DNA from: Cymodocea nodosa
Taxonomy: Eukaryota > Streptophyta > Magnoliopsida > Alismatales > Cymodoceaceae
Assembly (NCBI GenBank): GCA_036874045.1
Contig: CM072337.1
Location: 5,146,001-5,210,000, forward strand
Reading direction: 5' to 3'
Length of the DNA: 64,000 bases
Under the pieces are notes generated by a model, which saw only the letters and a list, made by a program, of their open reading frames with translations, had not been told where the DNA came from and searched no databases. Below are positions 20,678-32,799 of the stretch, one piece after another. The position numbers were made by a program, and so were the translations under genes. Positions within the stretch are counted from its first letter, which is position 1, and every line of letters begins with the position of its first letter.

Positions 20678-23600
20678 ATGAATACTTCGGGGTTGAAGAT
20701 AGAAAAGTTTGATGGTAAGAATAGCTTCAGCTTATGGCAAATTAAGATGAAAGCACTTCTAAAGCAACAAGGTATTTCGGCTTCTTTAAATAAGGAAACT
20801 ACTCTGAACAGAAATTCGCTAGAGTTTGAATTGCAGGAGGAGAAAGCTTACTCCACCATCTTGTTGTGTTTGTCTGATGAAGTTATAATAAAAGTTGCTA
20901 ATGAATCTACCTCGTTAGGTCTTTGGCAGAAACTTGAGTCATTGTATATGACTAAGTCTTTAACAAACAAATTGTTGTTAAAGGAGAGATTGTTCTCTTT
21001 AAAGATGATAGAAGGTGTACCTCTTAAGCAGCATTTAGATCAGCTAAATGCTATTCTGATGGAACTCAAGAATATTGGAGTAATCATAGAAGATGAAGAT
21101 GCAGCTCTTATCTTGCTTTGTTCACTCCCATTGAGTTATGAAAACTTTGTTCAGTCTTGTGTAGTTGGAAGAGATTCAATTACACTGGAAGAAGTGAGGT
21201 CCAGCCTTCATTCCAAGGAGCTCAGGCACATGGTGCATGGTAGAAACGAGGCAAGTGGTGTTGGCCTCTCAGCTCAGCAGCAAAAGAACAAGGGAAGAAG
21301 CTAGAGATAAGGTGGAGGGAAGAATAGAAGCAGAAGCAAGTCGAAGGGTAAGTACTCTAGGGATACTTGCCATTACTGTAAGGAGAAAGGATACTGGAAA
21401 TCACATTGTCACAAGCTTATCAACAAAGGAAAGGCTACTGTGGCAGAAACCAGTTCTACGTCAAGTGATGACTTTTCTCTAACAGTTTGTTGTAGTGCCT
21501 ATTCTAATGATCAGTAGATTGTGGACTCAGGAACTTCACATCATATGACTCCTACTAGGGAGTATTTTGACACCTACGAGCAGGTGGAGGGTGGTCAAGT
21601 GACTTTGGCCAATGATCATGTGTGTTCTAGAGTTGGTGTGGGCACTATAAAATTTAAACTGCATGATGGCACAATTAGAATTCTAGAGGATGTTTGGCAT
21701 GTCTCAAAGCTTGGAAAAAGTCTGATCTCACTGATAGCCCTTGATGCTAAGGGTTATAAATATACAGGTGGTGAGGGGAAGATCAGCATACTGAAAGGCT
21801 CGTTAGTTGTTATGAAGGGAACCAAATCTGGTCCCTTATAGATTTTGCAGGGCACTCCAATTGTTGGCGTAGCTACATCAACTATATCTGGTCAGTAGGA
21901 TTTTTTTGTCATGTGGCACTCAAGGATGGGTCATTTGGGGTAGAAAGGAATGTAGAAACTAAGTAGTTTGGGCAAGTTTGATGGGCACAATGTTGCTTGT
22001 ATTGACATGTGCAAGCATTGTGTCTTTAGCAAACAGAAAAGAGTGTCATTTGCACGCAGTCAGCATAGCTCCAAGGGAGTTCTTGATTATATTCATGCTG
22101 ATTGTTGGGGGCCTTTACGTCAGCCTTCTATTGCAGGTTCCAGATATTTTCTTTCTATCATTGACTGTCATTCAAGGATGAACTAGGTTTTCTTTTTGAC
22201 ACACAAAAGTGAAGCTTTTTCTTACTTCAAGCATTGGAAGAAGTAGGTAGAAAACCAAACAAACAGAAAGGTAAAATATCTTAGAATTGATAATGGTCTT
22301 GAGTTTTGTTCTCAAGAATTTGATAACTTTTGTAAAGATGAAGGCATTACACGGCATAACATTGTCAAGTATACCCCTCAGCAAAATGGAGTGGCTAAAA
22401 GATTGAACAGAGCACTCCTAGAAAAGGCACGTTGTATGCTGTCTCATGTAGGTTTGAGCAAGAAGTTTTGGGCAGAGGTTGTTAACACAGCTTCCTATCT
22501 GGTGAATAGGTCCCCTTCTAGTACCTTAGATGGGAAGATACCTCTTGAGGTATGGTTGAAAAGATCTGCTAGTTATTCAAAGCTCAGAATTTTCGGGTGT
22601 CCAGCTTACTATCATGTGAACAATGGGAAGCTGGAACCACGTGCCAAGAAAGGCATATTTGTGGGCTATGGTGTTGGTATAAAGGGATACAGGATATATG
22701 ATATTGAATTTCACAAAGTAATATATAGCCGTGATGTTACTTTTGATGAGAATTCTCTTTTGCAGGCAACAGATAAACTAGCAGGTGAAACATCAGAAAT
22801 TGAGCACACCCTTCCTGAACAGATGGAGATAGATGATGCACAACAGCCGCCTATCACTAATCAAGTTGAAATTAGAGAAATCTCATCTGAAACTTAGGAA
22901 AATGAAGTTGAGGAGGAAGAGGTGGAGCAACCACCACCAAGAACCATTGGCAAAGATCGTCCTAGAAGAGATGTTAGACCTCCGATTAGATATGGCTACG
23001 ATAGTTTGGTTGCTTTTGCCTTACAAGTAGTAGTTGAGGTGGAGGATTCTATTGATCCACCTACATATGAAGCTGCAATGAAAGATTCAGAAGCTGGTCT
23101 TTGGATGTCTACTATGGAGGAGGAACTCCAATCTCTCCATAAGAACAAGACTTGGGAATTGGTGAAATGTCCAAAGAATACAAATATTGTTGGTTGCAAA
23201 TGGGTCTATAAGAAGAAGATTGGGACTCAAGGCAATGCAGGTGTGCAACACAAGGCAAGATTAGTCGCCAAAGGTTATTCACAGCGAGAAGGAGTTGACT
23301 TCAATGAGGTACTTGCTCCTATTGTACGTCATACATCTATTAGAATTTTGTTATCCATTACTGCAGCACAGAATTTAGAATTGGAACAACTAGATGTAAA
23401 GACGGCCTTCTTACATGGTGAGTTGGAAGAAAATATTTGGATGGAACAACCAACAGGGTTTGTGGTGAAAGGTAAATCTGATTGGGTGTGCAAATTAAAT
23501 AAGTCCTTGTATAGACTTAAACAGTCACCATGACAATGGTACAAAAGGTTTGATGCCTTTATAGTTAAAGTTGGTTTTAGACGCAGCAACTATGATTCAT

Positions 23601-24613
23601 GTGTATATGTTAAAACTCTTGATAAGAGTACACATGTTTATTTGTTATTGTATGTTGATGATATTCTTATAGCTGCGAAGAATATCGAAGTGATACAGGA
23701 GCTGAAGGACACATTAAAATCAGAATTTGATATGAAGGATCTTGGTCCAGTTGGCAGAATTCTTGGAATGGAGATTAGGCGTTAAAGAAATTTTGGTAAG
23801 CTGTTTTTGAATCAACAGAAGTATATTGAGAAGATCCTTAGCAGATTTGGTATGGCTTCATGCAAAGCCATTAGCACGCCTTATGACAGAAATGTCAAAT
23901 TGTCATCTGCGATCTGTCCACAAACTAATTCTGAAAAGCTTGATATGCAGCGAGTTTCTTATGCACAGGCAGTTGGAAGTCTTATGTATGCTATGGTATG
24001 CACTAGGCCTAGTCTGGCATATCCTTTGAGTGTTGTTAGTAGGTTCATGTCCAATCCGGGCAGGGAACATTGGAAAGCAGTTAAAAGGATATTCAGATAT
24101 TTGAAAGGAACTCTAGGTGTTGGCTTGATGTATGCAGCAGATTAGGGTTGTACTATGGCTGGTTATATTGACTTAGACTATGCAGGTGATGTTGACAAAA
24201 GGAGATCATTATCTGGTTATGTCTTTACATTTGCAGGTTCTATTGTGAGTTGGAAATCAATTCTTTAGCCTACGGTATCTCTGTCTACAACTAAGGCTGA
24301 ATATGTGGCTATGACAGAAGCTGCAAAGGAAGGGATTTGGTTGAAAGGCTTACTTGGAGACTTTGGTTGGTGTATTGATAAAGCTGATATCTTCTGTGAT
24401 AGTCTTAGCGCTATTTGTCTCTCCAAAGATAATGTCTTTCATGATAGAACTAAACATATTGATGTTAAGTATCACTTCCTCAGGAATGAAGACAGGATAA
24501 AGATTATGAAGGTCAACACAAAGGACAATCTGGCTAATATGTTTACAAAGGGCGTTGTTGAAAGCAAGTTCAAGCATTGCTTAGACTTACTCAACGTCTA
24601 TTGCTACTGTTGA
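20678..24613 (+). pseudogene. Element F Gag-Pol polyprotein
   Basis: The ATG at 20678 opens MNTSGLKIEKFDGKN, a Tork-type Gag start, and one frame of 1,312 codons runs to 24613. Gag ends with a knuckle at 21368-21409 whose His is Tyr (CX2CX4YX4C). Protease has VDSGTSHHM (about 21518). The pre-integrase region has WHSRMGH. Integrase has HADCWG and IDNG, but the catalytic Glu is Lys (GVAKRLNR near 22390). RT has DVKTAFLHG and YVDD (about 23650), and RNase H has STTKAEYVAM. More than ten stops interrupt it, many at sites where related proteins have Trp, Gln or Arg (for example SP-stop-QWYKRF at 23532). The element is dead; decay is by point change only. Confidence 0.85.
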
Positions 24614-24681
24614 CCCAAGTTGGGTCTTGGTGATCCATCACCTGTTCGTGGTGAAGATTGATGAAAGACAAGGTGGAGATT

Positions 24682-25054
24682 TGTGATGCGTGTGTCTTCC
24701 ATCAAGTATATGTATGTGTCTTTGTATATGGTTGTATTTCTTTGATAATTTGTACAGGGGCAAACTTGTCTTTTGTGTATCACCAACCGTTGCCCCTATA
24801 TATGTAAGGGGTCATTCACGTCCAAGGGAAGTCATGCCAAACCATCCCTTGATTTTGTTCTCCCTTGTCTTTGTACCAACAACCATACAGCAATGAATCA
24901 TGATAGATTGATCACTAGTGGACGTACCCGTGTTGGGGAACCACGTAAATTTGTTGTTGTTTGAATTCTCCACTTGCAATCCTCTCTTCCACACAGTTCT
25001 CTTCTCCACGCCACCCCTAGATGCTCCACGTTTGTTTGATCTTTCTACACAACA
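24682..25054 (+). repeat. Element F 3' LTR, 373 bp
   Basis: It starts TGTGATGCGTG after the purine tract at about 24668-24680 and ends ACACAACA. Its last 200 bp or so match the end of the 5' LTR. A TATATATG stretch near 24798 could be its TATA box. Confidence 0.75.
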
Positions 25055-26135
25055 CTACATAAATGTAGTGTAAAGAATCTATTGCATACTTAATCTAGGT
25101 TGCCAAGCCCGAAGTAGATTTGGCTTAAAAAGGTCAAATAACTTACTTAAAGAGGATGCTAAGCCTTAAATAGATTTGAGTCTCTCCTTTTTTTTTTTTT
25201 TAATTTGAATGAAATATAGAAATAAGTAGTAGAGTTAACAATTTAGACATTCTAGCTTTTACCTTATTCAGTTTACAAAAGATAATTCATAGAGATATAC
25301 CTACAGAAACTTAAAAGGTTTCAATAATGAGTACACAACTTAAGACAAATAAATATCGTACATTATGTGTAAAAAGTAGATAATAACAAAAATAACAAGG
25401 ATTCTATGCATAGATTATGTCAGGATTGTTATAACACCGTGAAAGATAAATTAAGCTTGAGTACATTGCCCCCTTTTTTTTTTATTATATTCATATATAT
25501 ATATTTTATGTATTACCTCCCACAATATCATCTTTTTACGTTATCACAATCTCTTACTTAAGGGAAAGATAACCAGTTACTCAATGACAAGTGAGAATAG
25601 GTAATTTTTTTTTTTTAAATATAATCTGAATTACTTGCAAAATGAGTTTTCAGTCAGCACATCCCAAACCAGTTGGTTTAAGTGACTAGGGTTTAAGATC
25701 CCCCAACAGACTTAATTACTCAAGTAATTACAAACAAAAAATAAACAAAAATAAAACAAGATAGTAAATTAAATTAGAGGCAACTGCAAGACTTAATTTT
25801 TCTAACAGAATGTTAATAACTTTCCTTTAATAAAAAGTACATACTTTCTATGTATTTTCTTGTTAAAATCTCTGTAATAGCATATACATAAGTAACAAAA
25901 ATATAGTTGGCACTCACATTGAATCAATTTAACTTTTCCTTAAGTAATCTTTTCTGAATTTTTCTTAAATAAATTAACTTCAATAAAAATCAGAATTTCA
26001 TAAATTCTTAACTACTAGAAAACTGTAATTCGAAAATAGATATTTTGTTTTGTTTTGTTTTTTTTTTTTTGATAATAAAGACATTAAATTCTAAAACTAC
26101 CTTATAACAAACCAAAATACAATGAACAGGACCAT
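25055..26135 (-). other. Non-coding stretch between elements F and E
   Basis: AT-rich with poly-T runs and no credible frame. It begins at 25055 right after F, with a short palindrome (ACACTACATAAATGTAGTGT) spanning the junction. It may be the 3' UTR of element E or remnant UTR of another Athila-type element; the minus strand has a GTTGGGGGATCTTAAACCC stretch near 25700. Element E's 3' LTR would be expected here but is not visible. Confidence 0.35.
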
Positions 26136-29100
26136 TTAAATATCAGATAACCTACAGATACCAAGTTCTAATTGTAATTTTGAGAATGTATTTTCATCTA
26201 AGGGTTTTGTAAATAGATCTGCTAATTGTTTTGTGGTAGGAACAAAATTTAATACTATTTTTCTTTTTATAACATTATCCCTTAGAAAATGATGTCGAAC
26301 TTCTATATGTTTTGCTCGTGAATGTAAGATAGGATTTTTAGATAAACTAATTGTAGAATTACTATCACAGAAAATCTTAGTTGGTTCACAGTCTAAATTA
26401 AAATCTTTTAAGGTTTGTCTGATCCACATGATTTGAGCATAGCAAAGTGCAACAGCTATATATTCAGCTTCAGTTGTAGATAATGCTACACAATTTTGCT
26501 TTCTGCTAAACCATGACACTAAGGAATTACCTAACAATTGACAAGTGCCACTAGTGCTTTTTCTTCCAGACTCACATCCTACGAAATCAGCATCACTATA
26601 ACCTACTAAGTTTAAAGAACTGTGTTTAAAGTAAAACAGTCTGAAATTGATGGTTCCTAATAGATATTTAAAAATTCATTTAACAGCAAGTAGGTGTGAT
26701 TCCTTAGGATTTGATTGATATCTAGCACAAGTACACACACTAAGCATAATATTTGGTCGGCTAGCTGTTAAATAGAGTAATGAACCAATCATACTTCTAT
26801 ATTGTTTTACATCTACAATTTTTCCAGAGTCATCTTTATCCAACTTGGTGATAGTACTCATTGGTGTATTCTTTGTTTTAGTGTTGTCTAAACCAAACCT
26901 CTTTAATAAATCTGGAGTATATTTTTCTTGTGAAATAAAAGTACCTTGATCTAATTGCTTAATTTGTAAGCCTAGGAAAAATGATAGTTCACCCATCATA
27001 CTCATTTCAAATTGATTAGTCATGTCTTTCGAAAAGGACTCAACTAATTTATCATTTGTTGCTCCAAATATGATGTCATCTACATAGATTTGAACTACTA
27101 ATATATCTTTTTCGATCTTCTTGATAAAAAGAGTGTGATCTACCTTTCCCATAAAATACCCTTTTTCCATAAGAAATTTAGATAATCTTTCATACCAAGA
27201 CCTAGGAGCTTGTTTAAGGCCATATAGTGCATTCTTAAGTTTGTAAACATACTCAGGATGTTTTGAATCTTCAAAACCTGGAGGTTGTTTTACATATACT
27301 TCTTCTTTTATATATCCATTTAAAAAAGCAGTCTTAACATCCATTTGATATAATTTGAAATCCATATAACAAGCATAAGCTAACAAAATTCGTATTGATT
27401 CTAGTCTAGCAACAGGAGCAAATGTTACATCATAGTTAATTCCTTCCTCTTGCTTGTAACCTTGAGCAACTAATCTAGCTTTATTTTTAACTATATGTCC
27501 ATCTTGATCTACTTTGTTTCTAAATACCCACCTTGTTCCTATTATGGATTGATTTTCAAGTGGTGGAACTAGATCCCATACCTCATTTCTTATAAATTGA
27601 TTTAGCTCATCTTGCATAGTTAAATACCAAAATTCATCTTCTAAGGCATCTTCAATTTTCTTAGGTTCTAGTAAAGAAACAAATGAATAAGCACCACAAA
27701 TGTTGACTACTGATGACCTAGTCCTAACTCCTTGATTAGGATCGCCTATTATCTGATCAATAGGATGAGATGAAGCATAACGCCAATTTCTATGTTGTTC
27801 CATATTTTCTATAGGTATGACATTATTTTCTTCTAAATTTTCATCATTCAAACTTAGATTTCTTATTCCGTCAGATAATCTATCAATTTCTTTGTCAACA
27901 TCATTTGGTACTATTTCTGGGAGAATTTCTGAATCAAAGTTTTCAGCATGTGTAAAATCCAAATGAGAATTTTCATGAAATTTCACATGCAGGGTTTCCT
28001 CCATGGTTTTTGTTGATTTATTATAAACTCTATATGCTTTACTTCTAATGGAATAACCAACAAAAATCCCTTCATCTGATTTGGCTTTAATTTTGTCTCT
28101 TCGTTCCTTAGTGTTTAAAATAAAACACTTACAGCTAAAGGGTTTTAAATAACTTATTTTGGGAACCCTGTTATACCATATCTCATAAGGAGTTTTATCT
28201 AAAATTGGTCTTAGATGTACTCTATTTATAACATAGCATGTTGTATGAACTACTTCTACCTAGAGAAAAAGGGGTAACTTATTCTCATTTAACATGGTTC
28301 TGGACATTTCTTGAAGTGATATGTTTTTACGTTCTACTATCCCATTTTGTGAAGGAGCTCTTGGAAATGAGTGCCTATGATCTATGCCTAATTCTTCACA
28401 AAAGGTGTCCATTTGATCATTATCAAATTCTATACCATGATCACTCCTAAGTTTTTGAATTTTAACATTTTGCTCATTCTGAACTTTATTACAAAGTATC
28501 TTAAATATTTCAAAAACTTCAGTTTTATTAGCTAGAAAATAAACCCAAGTAAATCTAGAATAGTCATCAACTAGTACAAAAGCATAATGTTTACCTCCTA
28601 GACTAGTTGTTCTAGTAGGTCCAAATAAATACATATGCACTAGTTCTAATACTCTTTTACTTGTTATTTCATTTAAGCTTTTAAAGGATGTTTTATGTAA
28701 TTTACCTAGTTGACACGCATCATACATAGACTCTTTCGAGTACTTAATACTAGGTAAACCTCTAACTAGATTCCTTTTAGATAGCTTTTGTAATAATTTT
28801 AAGTTTGAGTGTCCTAGCCTTCTATGCCATAAAATGACTTCATCCAATTTTGCAATTAAGCAAGCATTGCCTTTAATAATATCAGAAGGCAAATTTAGAA
28901 TACAAACAGATCCTTTCTTGTATGTAGTGAATAAAATTTCGTTTGTAGTCATGTCCATAATTTTACAGGAATCTTTTTCAAAAATTACTCTATAAATCTT
29001 CATTAAAATAGGAACACTCAATAAATTAAAACCTAAGTTTTCCACTAATAAAACATCATTTATAAAACATTTCTCAATTACCTGAACCTTGCCAGACCCA

Positions 29101-30308
29101 AGGATATTTGTTTTGCTTTTATTTCTAAAGGTAACTTGTCCATTCTTGGTCTTTGTTATTTCTGTAAGTAATCATATATCTCTAGTCATGTGGCTGGATG
29201 CTCCACTATCCATTATCCATTTTGATTTGTGTACCTCACTAGATTTTACCATAAAGCATACATTTGCTAGATTTTCTTCTGAATCTGATGTTGATGAGGA
29301 TTCATTGTTTGATGTTGAATCCTTTGTTTCTTCACTTTGTGAAGCTGAAGAGTCATCCCATGTCACTTTAAGCGCCATTCTCTTTCTGAATTTCTTATTC
29401 CTGAAATTCCTCCTCGAATTCTTCTTATCTTTGTTGAGAGGACAACCAGTTTGAAAGTGACCCGGCCTGTTGCACTTGTAGCATATACTTTTGTCTTTCG
29501 TGAATGACTTCTTCTCCATATCTCCAGATGTCTTTGCTGACCTGAAGTTCCTGCGTTTCTTCAACAGATTTCTAAATTTTCTAGTCAACAACAATAAATC
29601 ATCGTTAGAATCACTAGTGACTTTTGAGACTTTATCAACCTCAAAAGCCAGATCCCTTATAGGATTTTTCCCTTTTAGATCTAAATGTTGTACTTCATAG
29701 GTTGTTAGATTTCCTATGAGATCATCGAGAGTATATGTATTTAAGTCTTTGGACTCTTCAATAGATGTTGTCTTTTGAGCCCAAATTTTAGTTAAAGATC
29801 TAAGGATCTTTCTTGCCAAGTCTTTTTCCTCGAATTTCTTGCCTAAAGATTTTAATAAATTTACAATCTCAAGAAAACGGGAAAACATGTCAGAGATACA
29901 TTCATTTTCGTGCATTTTAAAAAGCTCATATTTATGTACTAACATATTTATCTTAGATTCCTTGACCTGATTAGTACCTTCGTTGGCAACTTCTAATGCA
30001 TGTCATATCTCATATGCAGTTTGATATGCAGAAACTTTATTAAATTGATCTTGAGATAAAGCACAAAACAAGATGTTTAAACCTTTAGCATTTAGTGTCA
30101 TTCGCTCCTTTTCATCAAAAGTCCAAGTATCATATGGAGTCGTAACTAACACTATAGGATTGCTAATTATATGCCATAATTTGAAATCGATTGACTGAAA
30201 GAATACTTTCATCCTATATTTCCAATAACCATAATTGCTACCTTCGAACATAGGAGGATGATTAGTGGTCTATCCTTTAGTCATAACTAAGATTTCAGAA
30301 TTATCCAT
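26136..30308 (-). pseudogene. Element E Gag-Pol polyprotein
   Basis: One frame of 1,391 codons from ATG 30308, with stops but no frameshift. In order: Gag (FEGSNYGYWKYRM), knuckle CYKCNRPGHFQTGC, a short acidic/Ser-rich linker, protease WIMDSGASSHM (about 29190), pre-integrase WHRRLGH with YDAC where CxxC is expected, integrase, RT with DVKTAFLNG and YVDD, and RNase H with STTEAEYIA. The first integrase catalytic Asp appears as Tyr (HMYLFGPT). Stops include TGA near 30000 and near 26673, and TAG after MTRDI at 29172. Compared with element C, the long coiled-coil linker between knuckle and protease is absent. The SIRE lineage is inferred from the ISYLKPF / CKCFILNTK region and the LTR end. Confidence 0.85.
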
Positions 30309-30398
30309 TTTAAATAGATGATCCGAAGTAAATGACAGGAAAAACCAATTCCTAAATAGAGAAATGAAGACTTTTCAGATGCTTTAAACAGTTTAATT

Positions 30399-30410
30399 GC
30401 TCTAATACCA
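30399..30410 (-). other. Primer binding site of element E (initiator tRNA-Met)
   Basis: Minus strand TGGTATTAGAGC differs from the usual TGGTATCAGAGC at one base and lies 2 bp inside the LTR end. Confidence 0.8.
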
Positions 30411-30412
30411 AT

Positions 30413-31550
30413 TGTAGGATCGTTTGTATCACAAGAGGGGGGGTGAATTGTGTCTTTAGTAATTAAACTAGCAGATAAAACAAGAGCACAAAACACTCGT
30501 AAATGAAATTCTATTATTTTATTTCAAGACAGAATTTACAATATCATTTCAGCTCAATTCCCTTCTTGACGGTTTTGATATAGTAACTTTTGATATACAA
30601 TTCAAATAGGAAAACAAAGCTCTTTTTCAAAACTAATTTTGAATTGTATAAAACCTGATCTTTATGCACACAGCTCTTTTCTTTCTCTTTGCTCAGCTTC
30701 TGTATCTCTTCTTCTCCAGTTGTCGAATTTCCAGACTTCTTGCATTTGTAGCTTCTTTTCTAAAATAGCTTGGAATTTTGAACTTCTTCTGATGTTGGAG
30801 AACTTTTCAGAATATGAATATTCAAACTTAACTTTTCAGTTAGGGATCCAGATTGAATATTCAGACTTGGTTTTTGAGATTGGGATCCTTTGTTGTAATG
30901 TAGCTCGTACTCTCTATTAGTAGTCGAACTCTGTTGTCTTTCACGTTCAGCATGTTCATCCACTTGATCCACAATCCATAATCCACGTACTAATTTTCTC
31001 TTTAATCCAAATTACTTTCTATTTAAATTTCCACTTTCTTCACTAACATTTTGAGTTTCCTTGATCTCCACTCGTAGATTCATCGAAACTTTATCTTCCT
31101 AGAGTCTTGTAGAATATCTTCTAAGTCTTTGATTTAGTCGAACAGTTATCCTTTAATTTATCCATAATCCAAATTACTTATCTGTTCATTAGTCTTTTTA
31201 TAAAACTCAAACAGTTATTATCCATGTGTATAAAAACTCGAACAGTTATCTAACTATTCGATTTTTCATTACTGAATGCACATGGAAAATACGTGACAAC
31301 TTAAAACATTAAAAACACACGTGTAGATAACTTAACTATATGAGTTTTTAACATAAAGTATTCGACAAAAATGAAACGTTAACTATCTGAAAGTTTAACT
31401 ATTGCAAATCTAGCTCTTCGGAAATCTTTAATTTATCCGACATAAAAATGAAACTTTCCGATAATTTGTTAACTATTATACATAGAGAATATTATGTAGA
31501 CTTATTTAAATACGTTAATAAAACATATATCATCAAAATTAAATATCTAA
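30413..31550 (-). repeat. Element E 5' LTR (right boundary uncertain)
   Basis: The minus-strand LTR ends ATCCTACA at 30413. Near the end it has the CAATTCACCCCC stretch typical of SIRE LTRs. Its distal part (31140-31460) contains diverged copies of the CGAACAGTTA / AACTATCTGAAA motifs and CACGTG found in the other LTRs. The upstream end fades into different sequence at about 31550. Confidence 0.6.
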
Positions 31551-31559
31551 TAGAGATAT

Positions 31560-32562
31560 CCAGATTCAGATCCGAAATCGAATCCAGGCGGATCCAGCAT
31601 CGACGAGTCGGTGAGATGATGGCTGCCATGTGGCAGCACGATAGGGCAACACGTGGCAACTATGCCACATGGCCAAATTTGGGTAATGGTCCCTCCTAGG
31701 TAATTTAGACATGCTGAGTCTGAATCCAGCCTTCGTTTTGGCAAATTTGACTTGTAGGATACTAAAATGGCCTCGAGAAGTTGAATCCTCAAATAGACGG
31801 CCTAGATTGTCCGAGTTGATCTCGAACAATCTAGAGACCCGATTGACAATCTGATTGAAGGGTTGGTCAATCAAGGTGGAGATGAGCCTCATCCTATGAT
31901 CAGATTTCTCGATCATTAGCTGGATGAGTGAGATTCTCATTCCTCACCCAAATGGAGGGCTAGAATTCCCTAGAGTTAATCCAAGAAGATCACGCGCGCG
32001 ATCGACAATCCAATTGAAGGATCGGTCGACCAATGGGGCATTGATCATATCTAGATGATCAAAAGTACCCGATGGTAGACAAGATGGATTCAAAGTCAAA
32101 ACACCTTGTACGAACGTCCATGATCATCTAGGGTAGAACTAGGCGATCAGCATGCGTCAACATCGATCGGATAGTGTATCTATACAATCCAAGGTGCTCT
32201 GATCACAAATATGTGATCATACGACTGATTCAACATCTCAAGATGTGCCAAACAACATAGGGGCCAAATGGACGACCCAGATTGTTCGGGATTGATTTGG
32301 ACAATCGAAAGCTCTAATTGATGATTCAACCAAAGGATCAGTCAATCAGGGAATAGGGAAGCCCAAACCATAAGGTTAGACAAAGGAAACTCCATCAGGG
32401 GACCAGTAGTGGTTGCACACCTGAACAAGGCCAAGGCCATCTAGCACTACTCTAGATGATAGAGGTGCACAATTGCATAGGCGCAATGATAGTGTATACC
32501 TTAAGGGTTGCAACAGTGAAAAAGATAGTTCCTAAAAGTGGGGTCGAGATTTGGGTATCTAT
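31560..32562. repeat. GC-richer non-coding filler with degenerate repeats of about 159 bp
   Basis: No gene is visible. A motif set (AAATGGA..GGCC/CC..AGATTGT, then GACAATC..ATTGAAGGATCGGTC) recurs near 31793, 31950 and 32268; the spacings are about 157 and 318, as if one unit of about 159 bp recurs with a decayed copy between. Near 31622-31675 several GCCATGTGGCA / GCCACATGGCC palindromes lie close together. It abuts the broken end of element D's F-box gene. Confidence 0.35.
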
Positions 32563-32719
32563 ACTTAGTCATCTTTGCAGCTTGTAGTCCATGAAAATAT
32601 TTTTCTCTGACACAGTCTTTAATTTCCTTTGATACACAACATAATCTGCTAAAATCTTTAGTTGATAGGTTACTTAGTACTTCCCTCAGTGCATCTAGTG
32701 GTAATTTCATCAATTCCAT
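32563..32719 (-). pseudogene. F-box gene start, element D (truncated)
   Basis: ATG at 32719 opens an F-box (LPLDALREVLSNLSTKDFS, then CCVSKEIKDC) that follows 6322-7458 closely up to the KMTK block. At about 32563 the match ends and unrelated sequence begins, so the F-box-associated domain is lost. The upstream 80 bp match the corresponding spacer of element A and run into the target site of element C. Confidence 0.75.
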
Positions 32720-32799
32720 CTATTGTGATTCTGTTTAACATAAACAATAATTAATAGAGACAAAATTAACATAACTACTTCACACCCTCATGGAGTTAG

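Larger units (their letters stand above)
19661..25054 (+). mobile_element. Element F: Tork-type Ty1/copia retrotransposon
   Basis: The copia order gag-PR-INT-RT-RNaseH lies on the plus strand between a rearranged 5' LTR (to 19995) and an intact-looking 3' LTR (24682-25054). An initiator-Met PBS is at 19998 and a purine tract (AAGGTGGAGA) lies just before the 3' LTR. The polyprotein frame is continuous from 20678 to 24613 with stop codons but no frameshift. No target duplication can be called because the 5' end is rearranged. Confidence 0.85.
26136..31550 (-). mobile_element. Element E: SIRE-type Ty1/copia retrotransposon, 3' LTR missing
   Basis: Minus strand: 5' LTR (from about 31550 to 30413), initiator-Met PBS, Gag-Pol (30308-26136). 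The 3' LTR is not found between 26135 and element F, so the element is truncated on that side. The right edge of the LTR is also unclear, because no terminal match to ATCCTACA is seen before the GC-richer sequence starts at about 31560. Confidence 0.75.
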
